In this document: positions 1-5,976 of the stretch, one piece after another | Numbering within the stretch: position 1 is the stretch's first letter | How the letters are laid out: each line of letters begins with the position of its first letter | NCBI GenBank assembly: GCA_019308525.1 | Contig: JAFDIC010000257.1 | Span: forward strand, 1 to 5,976 | Reading direction: 5' to 3' | Length of the DNA stretch: 5,976 nt | DNA from: Deltaproteobacteria bacterium | GTDB lineage: Bacteria > Desulfobacterota > DSM-4660 > Desulfatiglandales > HGW-15 | Notes under the pieces: model-generated | Database searches by the model: none | Seen by the model: the letters and a program-made list of their open reading frames with translations, nothing else | Told to the model about the DNA's origin: nothing | Made by a program: the position numbers and the translations under genes

Positions 1-767
1 TGCATGGCCATTGCATGGCCGACCGGGGTTGCCTGGAGAAGAACGTCTCCAAGTGAAGCCACCCTGGCAGATATGAGGTGATTGGTAATGATGAGGCTGT
101 TATGGGTTCGGGGTACTATCTTGGGGAGACCGGTGGTACCCCCTGTAGGGATGAGAACAGCCACGTCATTGGGATCAGGGTGGTATTGATCCAGGAAACC
201 AGGGCCACGGGCCTCGGGTTCCGCCCTTTCCATCATCTCTTCCATGGGGCAGGCAAACTCGGGAAGGCCCTGATCCGTGTCGGGCATGATTACAGAATCG
301 AGGTCTTCAACCTCGGAGCGAATCTTCTCGATGAGGGGAAGGAATTCGATTTTTCCGTCCCTGGGAGGCAGGATCCATCCGCATGCCCGGGTGATCTTGA
401 AGAACTGGGAAATCTCCCTCTGTCCGTGACGGGGCACCGCCAGGACCGGCACGGCCCCTATCTTCTGCATGGCATAGAAGGCTACGACAAACTCGTAGCG
501 GTTCGGCAATTGTATGATGATCCTGTCATGGGGCTTGATACCGAGTTCCAGGAGCGCAAGGGCAAACCGGTCCACCTTGTCCTTGAGTTCCCTGTAAGTG
601 AGCCGGGTCCTGTCATCCACCACCGCGATCTTGTCCGGATTCTTCTCGGCTGCCCGATCAAGGAGGTCACCGTAGGTGAGATTCAGCCAGCCTCCCACCC
701 GCGTATACTCCCTGACCTGCTCTTCAGTGTAAGGGATGAAGCCTTCAAGGTATTTGCTCTGGGTCAT
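1..767 (-). CDS. AMP-forming aryl/acyl acid ligase (DhbE/EntE-like adenylation enzyme), N-terminal part
   Basis: Translating the minus strand from the ATG at 767 gives 255 residues without a stop, running off the left edge, so the C-terminal half is missing. Visible features are those of the ANL superfamily: LTYREL at residues 56-61, a KIGAVPVLAVP segment at 102-112, the P-loop-like A3 motif TGGTTGLPK at 208-216 followed by PRTHN, and PVGHA at 248-252. The early part (GGWLNLTYGDLL, then IIIQLPNRYEFV at 83-94) resembles 2,3-dihydroxybenzoate-AMP ligases and related aryl-acid activators more than fatty acyl-CoA ligases; this is from memory of the family. Such enzymes activate a carboxylic acid with ATP and pass the acyl group to CoA or a carrier thiol in the cytoplasm. 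The substrate cannot be set because the specificity pocket is mostly outside the window. The start is supported by AGGAGGG 8 bases upstream. The gene is divergent from the M24 gene, with a 323-base spacer. Confidence 0.87.
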   Translation of the reverse strand, partial: MTQSKYLEGFIPYTEEQVREYTRVGGWLNLTYGDLLDRAAEKNPDKIAVVDDRTRLTYRELKDKVDRFALALLELGIKPHDRIIIQLPNRYEFVVAFYAMQKIGAVPVLAVPRHGQREISQFFKITRACGWILPPRDGKIEFLPLIEKIRSEVEDLDSVIMPDTDQGLPEFACPMEEMMERAEPEARGPGFLDQYHPDPNDVAVLIPTGGTTGLPKIVPRTHNSLIITNHLISARVASLGDVLLQATPVGHAMAM

Positions 768-775
768 TTCCCTAT

Positions 776-782
776 CCCTCCT
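776..782 (-). promoter_or_regulatory. Ribosome binding site of the AMP ligase
   Basis: The minus strand reads AGGAGGG here, 8 bases before the ATG at 767. This strong Shine-Dalgarno match fixes the start of the ligase. Confidence 0.75.
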
Positions 783-941
783 GCCCCATCAGGCGCTGGA
801 TGAAAGAAGATTAACAGGTAATACTGGAGGTCATGCATACTCCTGTGCATTGAGGTACCCTGCTATCGGATGATAGAGGAAAAGAGAACTTGTTTACAGC
901 AAAAACAATAGTACTTTTGCAAAAGGAAAGTTTCAACTCAA

Positions 942-976
942 ATTAGCCTTGATTGGCAGAGATGCTTTGGGCTAAT
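942..976. repeat. Inverted repeat overlapping the candidate promoter (possible operator)
   Basis: ATTAGCC at 942-948 and GGCTAAT at 970-976 form a perfect 7-bp dyad with arms 21 bases apart. The left arm abuts the -35 hexamer and the right arm covers most of the -10 hexamer, the geometry expected of a repressor site. No regulator gene lies in the window, so the role is inferred from position only. Confidence 0.4.
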
Positions 977-978
977 AT
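949..978 (+). promoter_or_regulatory. Candidate sigma70-type promoter of the M24 gene
   Basis: TTGATT at 949-954 and TAATAT at 973-978 are separated by 18 bases, and each matches the consensus hexamer at four of six positions. Transcription would start near 985 and leave a leader of about 105 bases before the M24 start at 1091. The location upstream of a gene with a strong ribosome site supports it, but the match is only moderate. Confidence 0.4.
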
Positions 979-1080
979 GCAGCAGCGCCGTTCGAAGAAT
1001 AGCCAGGGACTTTACTACCTGTCTCGAGGTGGGGGCCAGGTTCGCGTAGTCTTGAATAAGCTGGAAAGCTAGGATGAATA

Positions 1081-1086
1081 AGGAGG
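1081..1086 (+). promoter_or_regulatory. Ribosome binding site of the M24 gene
   Basis: AGGAGG lies 4 bases before the ATG at 1091 and continues as GAG. An in-frame TAA at 1079-1081 rules out any earlier start in this frame, so ATG 1091 is secure. Confidence 0.75.
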
Positions 1087-1090
1087 AGCC

Positions 1091-2302
1091 ATGGATATTG
1101 CAAAGGAAAGAATAAGTGTTCAGATTTCCACCCAGGAACTCGAAAGGAGATGGAAGGCAGTAAGACAGGCAATGGAGGCAGAAAACCTCGATTTTCTCAT
1201 TATGCAGAACACCAACCAGTTTCTCGGTGGGTACGTGAAGTGGTTTACCGACGCCCCTGCCTTCAGTGGATACCCGACTACCGTGATCTTCCCCAGGGAG
1301 GAGGACATGACAGTGATTAACGTCGGGCCCGAGATGGATGCAGAAACTCGATTTACGGACTTGAGCACCAAGGACTGGGCACTTCGGGGTGTAAAGAACC
1401 GCTGGACAGCCCCCTACTTCCCCAGCATTCACTATACAAAGACACTTGACGGGGAACTTGTCGTGGAGCTCTTGAAACCCTTGAAAGACATAACAATAGG
1501 GTTTGTCGGCCTTGGGGAAATTCCGGCCGCCTTCCATGACCACATAAAGACCAACTTGACCAGCGCCAGGTTCACAGATGCGACCGACCTCGTGGATGAG
1601 GTCAAGGCGGTAAAGAGCGAAGAAGAGCTGGCATTGATCAGGAGAACGGCCGAGATCCAGGACATAGCCATGGAAAAGGCCTTCAACACCATCCGACCGG
1701 GCATGAGGGACTTTGAAATAATGGCACTGGCCCAGTACACGGTTCAGAAGCTTGGAAGTGAGCAGCAATTGATAATGGCAGGATCAGCACCTCTTGGGAC
1801 CCCCTGTCCCATGCTGAAGCGCCATTTTATGAACAGGGAAATCAAGAAGGGAGATCAGCTTACGCTGATGATAGAGGTCAATGGCCCCGGCGGGCTCTAT
1901 GCTGAGCTCGGAAGGACATGTGTCCTCGGAAAGGCGACCGATGAGCTACTCGAGGCCTGTGAGGTGGCAAAGGAGGCCCAGAAAATCACACTTGATCTGC
2001 TGAAGCCAGGGGCTGACCCAAAAGAGATATTCAAGGCCAACAACGAGTTCTTGCGGAGCAAGGGGTTTCCGGAGGAAAAGCGGCTCTATGCGCACGGCCA
2101 GGGATACGACCTGGTCGAAAGGCCCGGGATCCGTGCTGATGAGCCCATGAAACTACAGGCAAACATGAACATAACCGTTCACCCCATCGTCGGTTCGGAG
2201 AGGGTCTTCGCGTGGGTCTGTGACAACTATTTCATCACAGAGACAGGTATAAGCGGTTGTATTCACAGGACACCCAAGAAGATCTTCGAAATAGAGGTAT
2301 GA
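1091..2302 (+). CDS. M24 (creatinase/aminopeptidase P fold) hydrolase with altered active-site residues
   Basis: The 403-residue protein has the two-domain layout of the M24B group: a creatinase-type N-terminal domain (about residues 15-165, including QNTNQFLGGY) and a pita-bread catalytic domain (about 170-390, entered by DEVKAVKSEEELALIR). No signal peptide is evident, so it is probably cytoplasmic. Fold landmarks are GDQLTL near 254, LGRT at 273-276, YAHGQGYD at 333-340 and CDNYFIT at 377-383. Typical metallo members use Asp, Asp, His, Glu, Glu. Here E262/E272 lie where the two Asp are expected, H335 remains, H364 replaces the Glu of the 'EP' motif (TVHP), and Cys377 stands at the last Glu position. 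It therefore may be metal-free or use other ligands, as in creatinase-like relatives. A peptidase role is doubtful; the substrate is unknown. Length is normal for the family and the frame is intact. It is transcribed away from the AMP ligase and lies upstream of the glycerate kinase, with a 212-base gap. Confidence 0.85.
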   Translation: MDIAKERISVQISTQELERRWKAVRQAMEAENLDFLIMQNTNQFLGGYVKWFTDAPAFSGYPTTVIFPREEDMTVINVGPEMDAETRFTDLSTKDWALRGVKNRWTAPYFPSIHYTKTLDGELVVELLKPLKDITIGFVGLGEIPAAFHDHIKTNLTSARFTDATDLVDEVKAVKSEEELALIRRTAEIQDIAMEKAFNTIRPGMRDFEIMALAQYTVQKLGSEQQLIMAGSAPLGTPCPMLKRHFMNREIKKGDQLTLMIEVNGPGGLYAELGRTCVLGKATDELLEACEVAKEAQKITLDLLKPGADPKEIFKANNEFLRSKGFPEEKRLYAHGQGYDLVERPGIRADEPMKLQANMNITVHPIVGSERVFAWVCDNYFITETGISGCIHRTPKKIFEIEV

Positions 2303-2503
2303 AATCCCCGTTGAGGAGCATCTCTCACGGTATTGATGAATGAAGTTTTGCCTAAAGCTTGACCATTTGTTGAGACCGGGAGAAGTCTTATTTGTTCAAT
2401 TGGTTCCCTTTTGGTGCGACAGCCACACTTGGATGATTGCCAGATAGGGAAAAATGTGGAGGGAGTTCCGTTTTTGGGCATGACTAGTTTGAGTATGCGC
2501 ATC

Positions 2504-2507
2504 GAGG
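2504..2507 (+). promoter_or_regulatory. Ribosome binding site deciding the glycerate kinase start
   Basis: GAGG sits 7 bases before the ATG at 2515. A TTG codon at 2509 is in frame two codons earlier, but it would be only one base from this site. ATG 2515 is therefore preferred. Confidence 0.5.
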
Positions 2508-2514
2508 TTTGCGT

Positions 2515-3879
2515 ATGAACCAGAAATTGTTGATCGAAGATCTGGAGTCCATGCGCAAGCAGGTGAGGGAGCTGTTTCGGGCTGCCGTGGAATCGGTTGA
2601 TCCCTACAGGGCGGTCGGGGAGTTCATGGCCCTTGAAGGGGAGAAAATCATCCTCGGACAGGCAAAGGAACAGGGGGTGGAGTTGGACCTGGGGCAGTTT
2701 GAACGGATTCTTGTGGTTGGCGGAGGCAAGGCCACGGCACCCATGGCAAAGGCCGTGGAGGACCTGCTGGGGGAGAGGATCCACAAGGGGCTCATAAACG
2801 TAAAGTACGGTTTCACCGAAGAGCTGAAGTACGTCAGGATTACAGAGGCAGGCCACCCTTTGCCGGATCAGAACGGCGTGGAAGGCACCAGGAGAATCCT
2901 GGAACTTCTAAGGGAGGCGGGAGAGAAAGACCTGGTTTTTTCCCTGATCTCAGGAGGGGGCTCGGCGCTCCTCCCCCAGCCGGCGGATGAAATTACCCTG
3001 GAAGAGAAGCAGTCCGTGACAAAGAGCCTGCTGGAATGCGGTGCAACCATAGATGAAATAAATACCATAAGGAAGCATATCTCTTCTTCCAAAGGGGGCC
3101 AGATGGCAAGGGCTGCTTACCCTGCCACGAGCATAAACTTGATGCTTTCGGACGTTGTGGGGGACAAGATGGATGTCATAGCGTCCGGCCCCTTTGTCTT
3201 TGACAGTACCAGCTTTCAGGATGCCTTGGCCATCATCGAGAGGTACCATCTAGGGCATATCCCGGGTTCCATAATGTCACATCTCGAACGGGGGGCCAGG
3301 GGGGAGGTGGAAGAGACGCCCAAAGAGGGGGATCCCATATTTGAAAAGGTCCACAACTATATCATAGGCAGTAACATGCAGGCGCTCGAAGCCGCAGAAG
3401 CAAGTGCGAAAACAATGGGTTACAAGACCCTGATCCTTTCCTCCATGGTTGAAGGGGAGACAAGGGACGTGGCAAAAGTGCACACTGCAATAGCCAAGGA
3501 GATCATCAGGACAGGGAGGCCCATTTCGCCTCCCGCGTGTATTATCTCGGGTGGGGAGACCACGGTGACCATAAGGGGTGATGGGCTCGGAGGAAGGAAC
3601 CAGGAGTTTTGTCTCGCAGCAGCTATCGACCTTCCCGGCGTGCCCCCAAGGGTAGTGATACTCAGTGGAGGGACAGACGGGAATGATGGTCCCACACCCG
3701 CTGCCGGAGCCGTCGTAGACCCTTTTACGGTGAACCGCGGTGAAGAGCAAGGAATTGTTGCCCGGGAATATCTCATGAACAACGATTCATATCACTACTT
3801 TGAGAAGACGGGGGAGCTGCTGGTGACCGGACCCACCAATACGAATGTGATGGATGTCAGAATCCTCCTGATCCGCTGA
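2515..3879 (+). CDS. gckA: Type-2 glycerate kinase (DUF4147-MOFRL family)
   Basis: This 454-residue protein has the usual length and full domain order of the GckA/TtuD glycerate 2-kinases, which phosphorylate D-glycerate with ATP to 2-phosphoglycerate in the cytoplasm and feed lower glycolysis. The N-terminal DUF4147 domain (about residues 15-250) carries VVGGGKATAPMA (67-78; K72 is the expected catalytic lysine), EAGHPLPD (111-118), SGGGSALL (146-153), and SDVVGD followed by SGP. The C-terminal MOFRL domain (about 335-450) carries SGGETTV (345-351), GGRNQE (359-364, with the conserved Arg361), SGGTDGNDGPT (384-394) and GPTNTNV (439-445). All key motifs look intact, so the enzyme should be active. 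It follows the M24 gene on the same strand, but the 212-base gap shows no clear promoter or terminator, so cotranscription is possible but unproven. It converges with the glycosyltransferase gene across 76 bases. In other bacteria the family serves glyoxylate, serine, tartrate or glycerate catabolism; which applies here is not shown. Confidence 0.93.
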   Translation: MNQKLLIEDLESMRKQVRELFRAAVESVDPYRAVGEFMALEGEKIILGQAKEQGVELDLGQFERILVVGGGKATAPMAKAVEDLLGERIHKGLINVKYGFTEELKYVRITEAGHPLPDQNGVEGTRRILELLREAGEKDLVFSLISGGGSALLPQPADEITLEEKQSVTKSLLECGATIDEINTIRKHISSSKGGQMARAAYPATSINLMLSDVVGDKMDVIASGPFVFDSTSFQDALAIIERYHLGHIPGSIMSHLERGARGEVEETPKEGDPIFEKVHNYIIGSNMQALEAAEASAKTMGYKTLILSSMVEGETRDVAKVHTAIAKEIIRTGRPISPPACIISGGETTVTIRGDGLGGRNQEFCLAAAIDLPGVPPRVVILSGGTDGNDGPTPAAGAVVDPFTVNRGEEQGIVAREYLMNNDSYHYFEKTGELLVTGPTNTNVMDVRILLIR

Positions 3880-3955
3880 ATAATACTTCCGGAACAACCC
3901 CGACGATCCCCCAAGCCCCGCCGAAGTGGACGTCTTTTCTTGACGGCATGAAGTG

Positions 3956-5176
3956 TCATGGGGTTCTTGACCATTTTCGGACCAGGTAGGGTTTCGTCAT
4001 CTCAAAGGTCATGCAATCCTCTTCGATAGACTCCTCTGCCTGGCGGGTGGACATCCTTTTGGTCTTCTTCACAAAGGAGAAGGTCCTTCCGAAATACAGG
4101 GGGATGAGGGAGTCCATCATCAGGTCTCTGTCACATACCGTGTCACGAAAGCCCACAGCCATGTCATACAGGATCCTGGCCCATAGGTCGGTTGGAAAGT
4201 TGAAGACCCTCTCCTTCATGTCCTTGATTTCCAGCAGCTTTTTGAAGACATCCTGGCTGAGGATTTTTTCCCAGGTCTCCCTGTAAAGGTTGAACCCCTC
4301 GTGGAACTTGTTTATGAGCTTCTGCGTATCCACCTCGACCTTGGGCGGCATCTCCACTTCGCCCAGACCGAAACCGAAGATTGCCGTTGGTTTGCTGTAC
4401 TTGACCTTGATCCAATGGGAGGCGAAATGACAGGCCATGTTGAATATGGTCCCCACCACCTGGCGGAACATGGGGCCAAGGGAGGCGGCAGGGTCTTTTG
4501 CCCTGTGGATCTTCGGTCGTCCCATGTATGACTGGCATACGGGGACTCCCTGGTTGAGGGCGATCGTGGTCATCCATATGTCTATCCCGAAATTGGCTAT
4601 GGCCTCGTCCCAGAGATCGCTCTCAAGGTAGACCTTTGCCAATTCACCGCTGAATCCAAAATCACCCCCGATGGGTTGCCTGACCCTCCTGCCGTAAAGG
4701 GCCCTGGACATGGGATATGCAATGCTGTTGGTTATGGTGCCGTCATACTTGTGCCTGACATAGAGGGGCGCCACATAGGAAAAATCATTGAAGAGGGGTT
4801 CACCCAGGTGTTTGATCCATTCAGGGGTGATGCTTTTCAGGTCGGCATCCACGACCACGATTGCCTTCGCCCTGAGCTCGACCACTTTCCTGAAAAGGTT
4901 CTTGAAGTTGTTGCCCTTGCCCTTCACTCCCGGAGGAGTGGAGATATAGATCTTCGGGATCCGGGTAGGTGTATCGAGAAAGGCCTGCCTAGTATCATCC
5001 GGAGAGTTGTTGTCACAATTGATGATTACAGATTCTATGTGAGAGAAATATTTTACCAGCCCTTCACTTGCTTGCCTCGTGGGGTAGCTGATGGAGTCGG
5101 CCTCATTATAAGAGGGGATTGCGACCACCAGGTCGGCCCTTTTTACATTTTCAGGATTAACTTCCTCTTGGAACAT
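3956..5176 (-). CDS. GT-A glycosyltransferase of the mannosyl/glucosyl-glycerate synthase type
   Basis: The 406-residue protein starts with a GT-A nucleotide-sugar domain: VVAIPSYNE (17-25), DNNSPDDT (55-62), GVKGKGNN (83-90), the metal-binding DAD (110-112) in VVVDADLKSITPEW, QPIGGDFGFS (167-176), FGIDIWMTT (196-204) and a likely metal-binding His224 (PKIHRAKDP). These line up with remembered motifs of GT78 mannosylglycerate synthase (GKG, DAD, QPLGGE, GID, HR) and also with GT81 glucosyl-3-phosphoglycerate synthases. A helical C-terminal extension (about 250-406) makes it closer in length to GT78 enzymes than to the roughly 320-residue mycobacterial GpgS. It lacks obvious membrane segments and is probably soluble. 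The likely reaction is transfer of mannose or glucose from a nucleotide sugar to glycerate or 3-phosphoglycerate; donor and acceptor are not decided by sequence reading. It follows the phosphatase gene on the same strand (118-base gap), which favours a phosphorylated intermediate. The start ATG at 5176 is the first in frame after a TAG; its GGGAGG lies 11 bases upstream. Confidence 0.8.
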   Translation of the reverse strand: MFQEEVNPENVKRADLVVAIPSYNEADSISYPTRQASEGLVKYFSHIESVIINCDNNSPDDTRQAFLDTPTRIPKIYISTPPGVKGKGNNFKNLFRKVVELRAKAIVVVDADLKSITPEWIKHLGEPLFNDFSYVAPLYVRHKYDGTITNSIAYPMSRALYGRRVRQPIGGDFGFSGELAKVYLESDLWDEAIANFGIDIWMTTIALNQGVPVCQSYMGRPKIHRAKDPAASLGPMFRQVVGTIFNMACHFASHWIKVKYSKPTAIFGFGLGEVEMPPKVEVDTQKLINKFHEGFNLYRETWEKILSQDVFKKLLEIKDMKERVFNFPTDLWARILYDMAVGFRDTVCDRDLMMDSLIPLYFGRTFSFVKKTKRMSTRQAEESIEEDCMTFEMTKPYLVRKWSRTP

Positions 5177-5187
5177 GCCGGCATTAA

Positions 5188-5193
5188 CCTCCC
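5188..5193 (-). promoter_or_regulatory. Ribosome binding site of the glycosyltransferase, with a decoy ATG
   Basis: The minus strand reads GGGAGG 11 bases before ATG 5176, slightly long spacing. Another ATG at 5184-5182 lies between them, out of frame and only 3 bases from the site; it would encode 13 residues and stop at 5143. The long spacing and the overlapping decoy may lower translation of the transferase. Confidence 0.55.
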
Positions 5194-5231
5194 TTGTATC
5201 GTTCTAGATGCTTGAAACGGTGAAAAGGACC

Positions 5232-5289
5232 ATGATTCCCTTTCTCGTGTTGCGAGCTTTCCCGCCACCCACTCCAGAAAGGGAATCAT
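5232..5289 (-). repeat. Perfect 14-bp inverted repeat (stem-loop) between phosphatase and glycosyltransferase
   Basis: ATGATTCCCTTTCT at 5232-5245 is exactly complementary to AGAAAGGGAATCAT at 5276-5289, with a 30-base loop. It begins 5 bases after the phosphatase stop and ends 55 bases before the transferase start. In the minus-strand transcript it can form a long hairpin followed shortly by TTTT only, so it is not a standard intrinsic terminator. An inner CTCG/CGAG pair (5244-5247 and 5253-5256) overlaps one arm by two bases and could give an alternative fold. Possible roles are partial termination, mRNA 3'-end protection or processing, or remnant ends of a small mobile repeat. Confidence 0.8.
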
Positions 5290-5294
5290 AGCCC

Positions 5295-5976
5295 TCATTG
5301 GTGCTCGAATGGGCTAAATTGATATCCTCCTTCCAGTTTGTTGCGCAGGATATCGAGGACCGCCCTGTTCCAGCCCTTTGGCCCGGGCTCTTGAGTTTTT
5401 ATTAAGCCCTTTATGGCCGTTTCATTAACCTTGCGATTAGATGGTGAATTCACCAACACCGGAAAGTCAACGTTTTCCAACATGCTAAAGTCATTGGGGC
5501 TATCACCCAGACCCACGGTAACTATCTTTTCATGGTACGTGCTGTGCCAGGATTGAACTCTTCGGACTGCAAGACCCTTGTCAAATTCTCCGTGAAGATG
5601 AAAAAACCTTCCCCCGCAAGTGATCCTCAGACCCCTTTCTCGGGCGGCCTCATGGAGCCGGTCGAGGTTGCTCTCTTTTTTCTCCAGTATCAAGAAGGGC
5701 TCATCATATTCCCGCATGGCGGCCCGATGGGAGGCCTCGAGGTCGAGCCCTGTTAACCTGGCTATCTCCTCAATGCTCATTTGGGAGAAGCCCTTTATCT
5801 CCCACCCGAGTTGAGCGCGGATTTCCTTGAATGCCTTTACCACCTCCTGGTAAGGGACACCCAGGGACACCCTCCACAAATGGTCCACGGGCTCAGCTTC
5901 AGGGGGGGGGCCATAGATGTCTTCAGGAAAAAAGATGCCCCCGCCGTTTTCGACAATAAAGGGGGCTGATATTCCC
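5295..5976 (-). CDS. mpgP: Mannosyl/glucosyl-3-phosphoglycerate phosphatase (HAD-IIB), N-terminus outside window
   Basis: The reading frame is open from the right edge to the TGA at 5297-5295 and gives 226 residues. The GTG at 5888 is internal, because the family motif APFIVENGGGIFFP lies upstream of it (visible residues 4-17). Other signatures are GGRFFHL (121-127), DKG (132-134, with the HAD motif III lysine), GLGDSPNDFSMLE (155-167, motif IV with the metal-binding Asp pair) and EPGPKGWN (196-203) near the C-terminus, typical of the MPGP subfamily. The first HAD motif (DxDxT, nucleophile Asp) must lie beyond the window, so catalytic completeness cannot be judged. The enzyme removes phosphate from mannosyl-3-phosphoglycerate, or glucosyl-3-phosphoglycerate in related enzymes, giving the free glycosylglycerate solute in the cytoplasm. 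It is the first visible gene of a unit with the downstream glycosyltransferase. A run of nine C (5902-5910) encodes part of GPPP; the frame across it is intact as given. Confidence 0.9.
   Translation of the reverse strand, partial: GISAPFIVENGGGIFFPEDIYGPPPEAEPVDHLWRVSLGVPYQEVVKAFKEIRAQLGWEIKGFSQMSIEEIARLTGLDLEASHRAAMREYDEPFLILEKKESNLDRLHEAARERGLRITCGGRFFHLHGEFDKGLAVRRVQSWHSTYHEKIVTVGLGDSPNDFSMLENVDFPVLVNSPSNRKVNETAIKGLIKTQEPGPKGWNRAVLDILRNKLEGGYQFSPFEHQ

Larger units (their letters stand above)
768..1090. other. Divergent intergenic region between the ligase and M24 genes
   Basis: This 323-base spacer holds no convincing coding sequence. It is more AT-rich in its middle (about 880-980). It contains the ligase ribosome site at its left end, the M24 ribosome site at its right end, a promoter-like pair at 949-978, and the dyad 942-976. 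Two smaller dyads are also present: ATGCA/TGCAT at 833-837 and 846-850, and CTATC/GATAG at 863-867 and 872-876. No clear minus-strand promoter hexamers were found for the ligase. The arrangement would allow both genes to be controlled from one region. Confidence 0.6.

Noticed and set aside
1..20. Direct repeat TGCATGGCC at 1-9 and 12-20
   Set aside because: It lies in the ligase coding frame (HAMAM) and arises from repeated His/Ala/Met codons; no sign of a mobile or regulatory repeat.
78..803. Long plus-strand open frame of 241 codons
   Set aside because: It is antisense to the AMP ligase, whose minus-strand translation carries the TGGTTGLPK motif and a good ribosome site; the plus-strand product shows no recognisable family features.
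938..1768. Minus-strand open frame of 276 codons across the M24 gene and spacer
   Set aside because: The plus-strand M24 protein shows clear fold motifs and an AGGAGG site, whereas this frame has low-complexity, non-family sequence.
2308..2330. Imperfect hairpin CCGTTGAG/CTCACGG just after the M24 stop, considered as a terminator
   Set aside because: The stem is short with a bulged T and no T-tract follows, so it is not a credible intrinsic terminator.
2495..2518. Seven-codon open frame (MRIEVCV) whose TGA overlaps the kinase ATG
   Set aside because: It has no ribosome site and is too short to distinguish from chance; the overlap with the kinase start is suggestive but unsupported.
3931..3945. 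CGTC/GACG hairpin between the convergent kinase and transferase genes, considered as a bidirectional terminator
   Set aside because: The stem is only 4 bp with a 7-base loop and no suitable T-tract follows on either strand.
4676..5215. Plus-strand open frame of 179 codons antisense to the glycosyltransferase
   Set aside because: The minus-strand frame carries the IPSYNE, DAD and GKG glycosyltransferase motifs; the plus-strand frame is a shadow.
5295..5888. Phosphatase starting at GTG 5888 as a complete 197-residue protein
   Set aside because: The frame stays open upstream to the window edge and encodes the conserved PFIVENGG motif, so the GTG is internal and the gene is truncated by the window.

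Overview
The window carries five protein-coding genes, two of them cut by the window edges, on both strands. There is no RNA gene, CRISPR array or recognisable insertion sequence. The coding style (strong GGAGG-type ribosome sites, moderately GC-rich sequence) and the gene mix (an aryl-acid-type adenylating ligase, an M24 hydrolase, a type-2 glycerate kinase, and a mannosyl/glucosyl-glycerate type glycosyltransferase with its phosphatase) would fit an environmental Gram-negative bacterium, perhaps a Desulfobacterota-like anaerobe. That assignment is a guess: no phylogenetic marker is present.

Left part (1-2302): a 5'-complete, 3'-truncated AMP-forming ligase on the minus strand (start 767) is divergent from an M24 'pita-bread' hydrolase on the plus strand (1091-2302). 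The 323-base spacer between them contains a plausible sigma70-type promoter for the plus-strand gene, with an inverted repeat laid over it. The M24 protein keeps the fold signatures but has lost most of the canonical metal ligands, so it is probably not an ordinary Xaa-Pro aminopeptidase.

Middle (2515-3879): a full-length type-2 (GckA/TtuD, DUF4147-MOFRL) glycerate kinase lies 212 bases downstream of the M24 gene on the same strand.

Right part (3956-5976, minus strand): a two-gene unit runs toward the kinase. The promoter-proximal gene is a mannosyl/glucosyl-3-phosphoglycerate phosphatase (HAD-IIB, N-terminus beyond the window). It is followed after 118 bases by a 406-residue GT-A glycosyltransferase resembling mannosylglycerate synthase and glucosyl-3-phosphoglycerate synthase. 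A perfect 14-bp inverted repeat sits between the two. Together they probably make a glycosylated glycerate, a compatible solute. The convergent glycerate kinase converts glycerate to 2-phosphoglycerate, so the right two-thirds of the window may be a glycerate / phosphoglycerate / glycosylglycerate module. The linkage between the two halves is inferred from proximity only.
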